From JAKLQJ01 sp964534135 (GTDB taxonomy: Bacteria > Elusimicrobiota > Elusimicrobia > Elusimicrobiales > UBA9959), in NCBI GenBank assembly GCA_964534135.1, contig CAZHQC010000012.1, forward strand, positions 1-35,201: DNA of 35,201 bases, read 5' to 3'. The notes below the pieces were generated by a model. It ran no database searches and was not told where the DNA came from. It saw nothing but the letters and a program-made list of their open reading frames with translations. A program made the translations under genes and the position numbers. This document shows positions 29,701 through 35,201 of this stretch, piece after piece. Numbering within the stretch: the first letter of the stretch is position 1; the number at the start of each line of letters is the position of its first letter.

Positions 29701-30401
29701 AGGCTTTGAAGAGGAGTCCATTTTATTGTTACGCTGGTTTCATAAGTCAGAAATTCTGTTAATGAAGTATCCATAGTTAATGTGCTGCTTGATATTCCCG
29801 ATGTATAGGCCGTTGGGATTAAATCAAGATTAAGGGCTTTAATCCGGAAAAAATAAGTGGTATTGGCGTTTAGACCTCCTATATCCACAGGAGGATAGGG
29901 TTCTGTGATTGAAAAATTTTTCGTACTGAAATTATCGGTTGACACATCAATCATATAGTCGGTATATTCGGGATTTCCGTTTACATCCCAATTGATGTTT
30001 ACAGTGGCATCGGCTGATGAGACCGCAGTAAAAAAATTAGAAATAAATTTAGGGTTTGAAGGCGCTACTGCATAGGTTGTTGTTGAGATATCTTCATAAG
30101 TGATATCACCTACATTTTTGACTTCAAAATAATAAATGGTATTTGGATTTAAGTCGGGATAAGATGTCGTATTGGCTGTAAGTGTGCCTGAAGATAGATA
30201 GGGCGTAAAAGAAGCGACAGTTGATATAACCGCAACATAATTATCTGTTTCTGCGGTCCAGCTGAAATTTGCCGAACCTGTGCTTATGTAAACTGTTATG
30301 TGATTAACTGCAGCCGCAAATGATGCGCTGGCAAATGAAAATGTCAGCCAAAAGGCTGTCAAACAGATTTTCAATAGAAACTTTATGCGCAGGGCATTCA
30401 T
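26763..30401 (-). CDS. large secreted fibronectin type III-like repeat protein with FlgD-like C-terminal domain
   Basis: A 1212-residue exported protein; signal peptide MNALRIKFLLKICLTAFWLT ... SFAAA. From about 30 to 980 it has ten repeats of about 90-100 residues, each with a variant of LNANTTYYFRIGSLN, the F-G strand motif of fibronectin type III domains. About 985-1110 is a ZU5/beta-sandwich-like region (LETSYGDISVFAPANSFGGS). The last 95 residues (VKIYPNPYQPSSIAG, then IKIYTILGELVKKI, YWEGENTSGRKVASGVYLVH) form a FlgD-Ig/type-IX-like C-terminal domain ending KVAIER. It is probably a surface or extracellular adhesin. Start/stop overlap with the PorV-like gene links it to a candidate outer-membrane receptor. 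Confidence 0.85.
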   Translation of the reverse strand: MNALRIKFLLKICLTAFWLTFSFASASFAAAVNHITVYISTGSANFSWTAETDNYVAVISTVASFTPYLSSGTLTANTTSYPDLNPNTIYYFEVKNVGDITYEDISTTTYAVAPSNPKFISNFFTAVSSADATVNINWDVNGNPEYTDYMIDVSTDNFSTKNFSITEPYPPVDIGGLNANTTYFFRIKALNLDLIPTAYTSGISSSTLTMDTSLTEFLTYETSVTIKWTPLQSLNQAEDSEGYSILLTTSPVYDSLLPSFLTSNNSTALQTFTSLKRNTTHYFKLGALNQNDAPNYNISENFTTLTKEPSDFSLISISSNVSVFGWTAFPSSPLEDSALGYIFEASSTNFTTATQTISSTTYTLNQSTLTLSNLNANTTYYFRIGSLNTANEPNYSQTLSAISLTLKLSKALTTTNVSSVAVNVSYNPLVLSPQQYTAEGYLFQASTANFSAGGIIYSSSTAINTVDSLSIEGLWPHTTYYLRLAALNWAQAPIYTQLDSIITELPPPLSAITFENIWESSATVLFSTVDYDGYAVQASTHQYFNYIKAENSTTNAAVSSLLLPGLDANTVYYFRAGPLYNGATVYTNTTPNQASTLSLPVSGAALENVFYSSITISWTPLASSPINATAESYVLESSVYSNFNTILYSSQTSIISVNNLSIENLSANTTYFFRVGTINWDNEKNYIQAPTTATLANIPIQEDYDLTSTTMTLNWDINSNPTDTVYLAEISNHSDYSSPFASSSTTNAFVEFTGLSPNTTYYSKVTSLNRFNIPSGPIEFSAMATLAYPPVSEDFMDLGVSSVTLVWDANSNLGGTYYLAEISSSAVFAEPVFSSITQNTSAHFDSLIPNTSYQLRVAAYNPTSVLTAATPLPIALTYPTTPYAIPADETFTNFMHDGFTVNWQSNENSSFTVYNIEISSKSDDFLPPFLVASGATLDTHLQFGNLLINTTYWARMQAEGLTQIKTAFVNIGSTITFSSIEGNALYNTDSTVTLETSYGDISVFAPANSFGGSTIITIEPITTFASPLSAVATLSETGIGMTVVQNPKMLLLKSLTLTIPYKNNDSRLTGMDRNRLVIALYDAINNVWVPLPSISDTLNNKITAQTWHLSTFQIMEVTPGPSLANVKIYPNPYQPSSIAGVMHFTNLPPSAKIKIYTILGELVKKIRTDVDGTAYWEGENTSGRKVASGVYLVHIQTADGQVKKLFKVAIER

Positions 30402-30519
30402 GTATATAGTTTAGTAAATAATGCGCCAATATCCATTAACAATATGTTACAAAAACATCGTGGCAGGCAACAGGCTGCAGGCAAAAAGCTTGTATTGCGT
30501 TTGACTTTGACCGTGATTC

Positions 30520-30525
30520 TATAAT
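30520..30525 (+). promoter_or_regulatory. -10 box for the ABC importer operon
   Basis: TATAAT in TTCTATAATAAAAT, 31 bp before ATG 30557. Upstream TTGACT is only 13 bp away and TTGCGT (30495-30500) is 19 bp away, so the -35 is uncertain. It lies in the 155-bp space between divergent genes. Confidence 0.4.
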
Positions 30526-30556
30526 AAAATTCAAGTGGGAGGTCTTTGTCCTAGGT

Positions 30557-31816
30557 ATGAACAAATGCTTTATTGCGACATTATTGATAAGCGCGGCGCT
30601 TATTGTTTCATGCGGAAAAAAAAATGCCGACAATGATATTGTGCGCCTGGCGGGCTCTATGTCTCCGGGTGAATTTATTCTTGTGCCGAAAGTTCTGGCA
30701 AAATTCAAGGAAAAATATCCTGACATTGAAGTAAAATACGAGCTTATAAGCGGTAGTTATCTTGATATCATACAAACCAGAATAGCCGGTGGAACACCTC
30801 CTTCGGTTTTTTATTTGGACGACCTTTACGCGCCGGATTTTATGAGCAAAGGGGTTCTTGAGCCTTTGGATGAATATATCAAGCGCGATAATATTGATTT
30901 AAGCGATTTTTATTCCAATCTCCTGACGGCATTTCAGTATAAAGGGAAAACCTATGGGCTTCCGAAAGATTATAATACGCTTGGTTTGTTTTATAATAAA
31001 AAAATATTTTCCGACGCGGGCTTAAAGCCGCCAAAAAATTGGGAAGAACTTTATGCTATCGCCAAAAAATTAACAGGCGAGCGAAACGGTAAAATGACTT
31101 ATGGTTTGTGTTTGCCGCCCGACCTTGCCAGATGGCTGCCATTTCTCTATCAGGCGGATGGCAAATTAATTGATTCTGATGGAAAAAAAATGGCGATTAA
31201 TTCTCCCGAAGGCTTGAAAGCGCTTAAATACTACGCGAAATTGATAGATGATAAAATCGCTGTTAAGCCTAGCTCTGTCGGAGCGACATGGTGCGGGCAA
31301 GCTTTTGGTTTGGGAAAAGTGGCGATGGCTATTGAGGGCGGTTGGCTTATCCCTTCGCTTACCAATGATTTTCCGAAACTTGAATATTCCATCGCTAAGC
31401 TTCCAAAAGACAAAAAAAACTCCACTATCGCTTTTACCGTGGCTTATGCCATTTCCAAACGCTGTAAAAATAAAGAGGCGGCATGGCAGTTGATTAAATA
31501 TCTTACGGGTAAAGAAGGGATGCGGGCATGGACGGAACTCGGGATGGCTCTGCCCTCGCGCGAATCGGTCGCCAAATCCGGCAATTATTATAAAAAAAAT
31601 CCGCAATGGAAAGAATTAATAGCGTCGACAAAATTCGCTCGCCCGTGGCAATTTACACCCGGTTTTGGCAGAATTTCAAGAAACATAACAAATAATATCG
31701 AATCCGTATTCTTGCATTTAAAAACTCCCGAAGAAGCGCTGCGGGACATTCAGATTTACGGGGATAAACGATTAAAATATCACGGAGAGCGTCAGTATGG
31801 GCGAAAACAAAATTAA
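30557..31816 (+). CDS. ABC importer substrate-binding lipoprotein (carbohydrate-type, family 1)
   Basis: A 419-residue protein. The signal ends in a lipobox (ALIVSCGKK, Cys 20), so it is tethered on the periplasmic side. The body is a family 1 binding protein: VLAKFKEKYPDIEVKYELIS, GTPPSVFYLDDLYAPDFMSK, then GKTYGLPKDYNTLGLFYNKK and WEELYAIAKKLTGE, all standard blocks of sugar-binding proteins of the MalE/UgpB class. The ligand is probably an oligosaccharide or similar polyol, not further defined. It ends inside the first permease gene (20-bp overlap). Confidence 0.88.
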   Translation: MNKCFIATLLISAALIVSCGKKNADNDIVRLAGSMSPGEFILVPKVLAKFKEKYPDIEVKYELISGSYLDIIQTRIAGGTPPSVFYLDDLYAPDFMSKGVLEPLDEYIKRDNIDLSDFYSNLLTAFQYKGKTYGLPKDYNTLGLFYNKKIFSDAGLKPPKNWEELYAIAKKLTGERNGKMTYGLCLPPDLARWLPFLYQADGKLIDSDGKKMAINSPEGLKALKYYAKLIDDKIAVKPSSVGATWCGQAFGLGKVAMAIEGGWLIPSLTNDFPKLEYSIAKLPKDKKNSTIAFTVAYAISKRCKNKEAAWQLIKYLTGKEGMRAWTELGMALPSRESVAKSGNYYKKNPQWKELIASTKFARPWQFTPGFGRISRNITNNIESVFLHLKTPEEALRDIQIYGDKRLKYHGERQYGRKQN

Positions 31817-32702
31817 AAATAAAAACGAATACGCGATAGGTGATACTATCGCGGGTTATGGATTTATTTTACCTGCGGTAATCATGATGATTATTTTTGT
31901 TTTTTGGCCCATGGTGTCGGCATTTTTACTGAGTTTTCAGAATTGGAGCGCTTTAAATCCCGAGCAAAGTTCGTTCGTCGGATTGGATAATTATATCGCT
32001 CTTATGCATGACGAAGAATTTTATATCGCGATTTACAACACAATCATCTATACGGCATGGGTGGTTCCGATTCAAACATTTATTTCACTGGCTTTGGCGG
32101 CCGTATTAAATCAAAAACTGATGGCCCGCAATTTTTTTAGAGCGGCGTTCTTTTTTCCGTCGCTAAGTTCCTCCGTGGTTATCACGATGATATTTATGTG
32201 GATATTCAACGCGTCGGGAATATTTAACGCATTACTGGCATCTATAGGAGCGCAGGGAGCGGATTGGCTGGGCGACCCGAGATACGCTCTTAAGGCTATT
32301 ATGGTGCTTAATATTTGGACTACTACGGGCACATTAATGATTATCTTTTTGGCCGCTTTGCAAAATATATCGCCGCAGATTTATGAAGCCGCGGCCATAG
32401 ACGGGGCAGGGCCGGTGCGGATATTTTTCAAAATAACAGTTCCTCTTATGCGGCCGGTAATTTTCTTTGTGGTTATTTTGGGCATAATAGGCTGTTTTCA
32501 AATATTTGATCAAGCGTTTATCGCTTCGGGAGGCGGCGGCGGACCCGTGAACTCAACTTTAACCGCGGTATTTTTTATATATGTGTCGGGTTTTACATAC
32601 TTTGAGATGGGCTATGCTTGCGCGGCGGCATTTGTTTTATTTGTCCTTATATTCGCGGCCACCGTCATACAGAGAAAGCTTATGCCGGATAAAGGTTACT
32701 AA
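31797..32702 (+). CDS. ABC importer permease, MalF/UgpA-type
   Basis: A 301-residue inner-membrane protein with six hydrophobic segments and the EAA coupling loop YEAAAIDGAGPVRIFFKITV then PLMRPV, which docks on the ATPase. It opens IAGYGFILPAVIMMIIFVFW and has PIQTFISLALAAVLNQKLMA, typical of the CUT1 subfamily. SD GGAGAG lies 7 nt before ATG 31797. It pairs with the permease encoded directly downstream. Confidence 0.9.
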   Translation: MGENKIKNKNEYAIGDTIAGYGFILPAVIMMIIFVFWPMVSAFLLSFQNWSALNPEQSSFVGLDNYIALMHDEEFYIAIYNTIIYTAWVVPIQTFISLALAAVLNQKLMARNFFRAAFFFPSLSSSVVITMIFMWIFNASGIFNALLASIGAQGADWLGDPRYALKAIMVLNIWTTTGTLMIIFLAALQNISPQIYEAAAIDGAGPVRIFFKITVPLMRPVIFFVVILGIIGCFQIFDQAFIASGGGGGPVNSTLTAVFFIYVSGFTYFEMGYACAAAFVLFVLIFAATVIQRKLMPDKGY

Positions 32703-33533
32703 ATGAATGAAAATACGCAAAAAAAGATAGTGAAAATTTTAAGCTATACACTGCTCATTATTATGGCATTGGCCATGTTCATACCTTTTATGTGGGCGGT
32801 ATCCACATCGTTTAAAGAAGCGGGGACGGTTATCGGAAATAATAGTATCATTCCCGACAATCCCACCATTGAAGCGTACCGCACGGTTATTTTTGGCGTT
32901 CCGTTTCCGCGTTGGTTTTTTAACAGTTTTATTGTTGCCGCTTGCGTTACCGTATTAAATTTGTTTTTTTCTTCAATGGCGGGTTACGCTTTAGCGAGAA
33001 TTAAATTTCCTGGCAGCACCATTATATTTTTCATAATACTCGGCTCCATGATGGTGCCCGGGCAAGTAACAATGATTCCCGTATTTAAAATACTTCAAAG
33101 CATGGGATTGCTTGACACCTATGCGGGATTGATAGTGCCTTTTATGGTAAGTGCGTTCGGAATATTTCTTATGAAGCAGTTTTTTGAATCGGTGCCGAAA
33201 GAGCTTGAAGAAGCGGCGATGATAGACGGATGTTCGCATTTCAGAATATATTGGCAGATAATCCTGCCGCTCGCGTTCCCCGCATTGGCGGCGCTCGCGA
33301 TATTCACTTTTTTGGGCAGTTGGAATAGTTTTATGATGCCGTTAATCATTGTAAGCGTGCCCGAGATGCAGACACTGCCGCTCGGCATCGCGATGTTTAA
33401 ACAGCAATACTCCACCAACTGGACGGTTCTTATGGCGGCTTCGGTGTTAATAACGCTTCCCGTCGCTGTTATTTATCTGTTTTTTCAGCGCTGGTTTGTT
33501 GAAGGGATTTCATTTTCAGGATTAAAGGGGTAA
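32703..33533 (+). CDS. ABC importer permease, MalG/UgpE-type
   Basis: A 276-residue inner-membrane protein with six segments and the EAA loop LEEAAMIDGCSHFRIYWQII then LPLAFPAL. The periplasmic loop after helix 1 (VSTSFKEAGTVIGNNSIIPD) and the ending FFQRWFVEGISFSGLKG are standard for MalG-type proteins. The ATG follows the previous stop codon directly (TAA-ATG), giving tight coupling. Confidence 0.9.
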   Translation: MNENTQKKIVKILSYTLLIIMALAMFIPFMWAVSTSFKEAGTVIGNNSIIPDNPTIEAYRTVIFGVPFPRWFFNSFIVAACVTVLNLFFSSMAGYALARIKFPGSTIIFFIILGSMMVPGQVTMIPVFKILQSMGLLDTYAGLIVPFMVSAFGIFLMKQFFESVPKELEEAAMIDGCSHFRIYWQIILPLAFPALAALAIFTFLGSWNSFMMPLIIVSVPEMQTLPLGIAMFKQQYSTNWTVLMAASVLITLPVAVIYLFFQRWFVEGISFSGLKG

Positions 33534-33536
33534 GAG

Positions 33537-34697
33537 ATGGCGGAAGTTAAATTGGTAAACATTAATAAGCGATATGGCGATAAAGTGGTTATTCACGATT
33601 TAAATATTACCGTGAATGATAAGGAATTTCTTGTTTTGGTTGGCCCGTCGGGCTGTGGGAAATCAACCACCATTCGCGCCATTGCCGGCCTTGAAAAAAT
33701 AACGGACGGCGATATGATAATAGACGGCAAACGCGTAAATGATATACCGTCCAAAAATCGCGACATAGCGATGGTGTTTCAAAACTACGCTCTTTATCCG
33801 CATATGAATGTGTATGAGAATTTGGCATTCGCTCTTAAATTGCGGCAATTGCCAAAAGATGAAATTGACCGTACTGTAAAAGAAACCGCGAATATTTTGA
33901 ATATCAAAGAATTGCTTTACAAAAAACCCGGACAAATGAGCGGCGGCGAAAAACAGCGCGTTGCGCTTGGCCGCGCTATTGTGAGAAATCCCAAAGTTTT
34001 TCTTATGGACGAGCCATTATCCAATTTAGACGCTAAATTGCGCGTGCAAACAAGAGCGGAGATTAAAAAAATTCATAAAAAACTTGGCGTAACCATCATA
34101 TATGTAACTCATGATCAAGTTGAAGCGATGACTATGGGAGACCGCATGGCGGTGCTTAAAGACGGTTATCTTCAGCAAATAGATACGCCGTTAAATATTT
34201 ATAATTATCCAAGCAATATTTTTGTGGCGGGATTTGTGGGCAGTCCGGCCATGAATTTTATTAAAGTCAAATTGAATGAAATTGACGGTAAATTTTACGC
34301 CGAATCACAGTGGTTTAAACTCCTTGTGCCAGAGGGAAAAATTAACAAAAAATATATTGAAAAAGAAGTAATAATGGGCATACGCCCCGAACATATGGAA
34401 CATATTTCCTGTGCCAACTCACTGCTGGCTTCTTATTCGGAGAGTGGTCAAAAAGAACAAATGCCGACTGATGACGGGATATCTAATCTTCAAACGATTA
34501 AAATGTTCGTCAATATGCTTGAACCGACCGGCGACAATATATTGGTTCATGCGGGACATGAGGATATAGCTATGACTATTTCTGTTTCATCCAATGCCAA
34601 AATAAATACCGAAGAAGAAACTGATTTTGCGATTAATATAAATAAAATCCATTTATTTGACGCGGAAACTCAGGTTTCAATAACTCAACAGGATTAA
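33537..34697 (+). CDS. ABC importer ATPase, MsmK/UgpC-type
   Basis: A 386-residue cytoplasmic ATPase. Walker A GPSGCGKSTT, Q-loop MVFQNYALYPHMNVYENLAF, signature MSGGEKQRVALGRAI, Walker B VFLMDEPLSNLDA and H-loop VTHDQVEAMTMGDR are all intact. From about 240 a regulatory/TOBE region follows (GFVGSPAMNFIKVKLNEI, then IMGIRPEHMEHI), as in MalK/UgpC. A dedicated ATPase beside its binding protein and permeases makes the transporter self-contained. SD AGGGGTAAGAG lies just before ATG. It is the last gene of the operon. Confidence 0.92.
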   Translation: MAEVKLVNINKRYGDKVVIHDLNITVNDKEFLVLVGPSGCGKSTTIRAIAGLEKITDGDMIIDGKRVNDIPSKNRDIAMVFQNYALYPHMNVYENLAFALKLRQLPKDEIDRTVKETANILNIKELLYKKPGQMSGGEKQRVALGRAIVRNPKVFLMDEPLSNLDAKLRVQTRAEIKKIHKKLGVTIIYVTHDQVEAMTMGDRMAVLKDGYLQQIDTPLNIYNYPSNIFVAGFVGSPAMNFIKVKLNEIDGKFYAESQWFKLLVPEGKINKKYIEKEVIMGIRPEHMEHISCANSLLASYSESGQKEQMPTDDGISNLQTIKMFVNMLEPTGDNILVHAGHEDIAMTISVSSNAKINTEEETDFAININKIHLFDAETQVSITQQD

Positions 34698-34754
34698 AGG
34701 GAAGGGTTTATGTGAGGGCAGCGTCTCTGCGCACCTGCAGGAGTGGGCGATTTG

Positions 34755-34798
34755 CCAATCACCAAAGAGACAAAACTCTTTGGTGCCTGGAGAATTGG
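34755..34798 (+). other. strong two-part hairpin downstream of the ABC operon
   Basis: A perfect 10-bp stem CACCAAAGAG/CTCTTTGGTG with loop ACAAAA (34760-34785), extended by an outer CCAAT/ATTGG pair across a bulge. There is no T-tract. Further along, GCCGGC occurs at 34857-34862 and 34873-34878. The 332 bp from 34698 to 35029 hold no gene that I can support. Confidence 0.55.
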
Positions 34799-34985
34799 TA
34801 TAAGTAAAAGAATCACTACACATATTTAAAGGCCTTTGGAGCTTTGAAGAAAAGTAGCCGGCTAAAAAGCTTGCCGGCAGGGGAAAATCAAACTGATAAG
34901 ACTCTAAGGTTGTATTTTTTTCTCCGCAACTTTTTCACAAAAAGATAACCCTGAAAATGGGGTCAGCCACCATTTAGGGTGAACT

Positions 34986-35010
34986 ATTTTCCACCTTATA
35001 GGTGGAAAAT
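34986..35010 (+). terminator. hairpin ATTTTCCACC/GGTGGAAAAT
   Basis: A perfect 10-bp stem with loop TTATA, followed by TATTTTGTT. It could end transcription from the ABC operon or regulate the secreted-protein gene that starts 20 bp later. Both readings fit; there is no means here to choose. Confidence 0.5.
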
Positions 35011-35029
35011 TATTTTGTTGAGAAAATTT

Positions 35030-35201
35030 ATGAAAAGAATATTATTTTTAGTTTTTTTGTTTGCCGCCTCTGTTTTACAGGCGGCGGAATTTGAAGTGGT
35101 TGATCAACTAACTGTCGATGGCGCTACAACGCTAAAAAGCTCAGTCGTAGTCATAGTGCCCAATCTCAACCTTCCTTTATCACTTTGGGTTTCCACATCC
35201 G
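35030..35201 (+). CDS. secreted protein of unknown function, cut by the window end
   Basis: 57 codons are visible. A signal peptide MKRILFLVFLFAASVLQA is followed by AEFEVVDQLTVDGATTLKSS, VVVIVPNLNLPLSLWVSTS. The ...VDQLTVDGATTLKSSV pattern recalls beta-rich surface or tail-fibre-like proteins in which strand repeats stack. No further call is possible. ATG 35030 has only a weak SD (GAG at 6-8 nt). Confidence 0.55.
   Translation, partial: MKRILFLVFLFAASVLQAAEFEVVDQLTVDGATTLKSSVVVIVPNLNLPLSLWVSTS

Noticed and set aside
26763..30401. Regularly spaced similar DNA words that could look like a CRISPR array or tandem repeat
   Set aside because: Spacing is about 270-300 bp and the words translate as fibronectin-type NTTYYF motifs in one long frame; they are protein-domain repeats.
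31166..31606. A 146-codon minus-strand frame inside the binding-protein gene
   Set aside because: Antisense to conserved family 1 binding-protein motifs; its translation shows no domain.
34698..35029. tRNA or known riboswitch in the structured gap
   Set aside because: No cloverleaf with a TTCGANN-type arm and no conserved riboswitch core could be found by eye.

Overview
The window looks like a stretch of chromosome from an AT-rich, Gram-negative (diderm) bacterium. The diderm reading rests on signal peptides and lipoboxes, a LolA-like protein, an outer-membrane barrel, a PorV-like protein and a FlgD-like C-terminal sorting/Ig domain. Gene style (PorV plus long fibronectin-type repeat protein, TPR glycosyltransferase of GT-C type, LuxC/LuxE-like enzymes, a short secreted protein beginning AEFEVVDQLTVDG) resembles Elusimicrobiota or a neighbouring candidate phylum. 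This is an inference from gene content; no rRNA or tRNA gene was seen. Genes are dense and mostly on the + strand.

Layout: 1-760 is a graveyard of remnants (ExeA-type ATPase start, response-regulator tail, possible transposase tail). 767-7894 is a probable operon: GT-C/TPR glycosyltransferase, LolA-like protein, two FtsX/LolC-type permeases, a LolD-type ATPase and an outer-membrane barrel, suggesting an export route to the outer membrane. 7901-9558 (- strand) holds a lipoprotein and an Mpv17-like membrane protein. 9768-16483 holds a GNAT protein, a LuxE-like enzyme, a DUF1007/NicO metal-transport pair and a LuxC-LuxE-type fusion, a likely fatty-acyl activation and reduction cluster without luciferase. 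16.5-20.75 kb is an accessory island built of repeat-bounded cassettes: two small membrane-anchored proteins, a barnase-barstar toxin/immunity pair, and a PD-(D/E)XK-DUF5655 protein. 20.8-25.25 kb holds a mini-zincin, a membrane-anchored degenerate subtilase, an M29 aminopeptidase and a polytopic transporter. 25.66-30.4 kb (- strand) holds a PorV-like protein and a 1212-residue fibronectin-type surface protein, start/stop coupled. 30.56-34.7 kb is a complete carbohydrate-type ABC importer with its own ATPase. The window ends inside a secreted protein.

The most unusual structures are: (1) the cassette island, where cargo genes sit between 28-bp-class inverted repeats and outer repeats (R1) that face each other, with no recombinase present; (2) two MITE-like elements sharing CCCTACCACCT.../...AGGTGGTAGGG ends, each of which appears to have split an ATG start codon between A and TG, so that its right end now supplies a Shine-Dalgarno-like sequence and a GTG start; (3) several short repeats inserted in frame inside genes (LolA-like, PorV-like).
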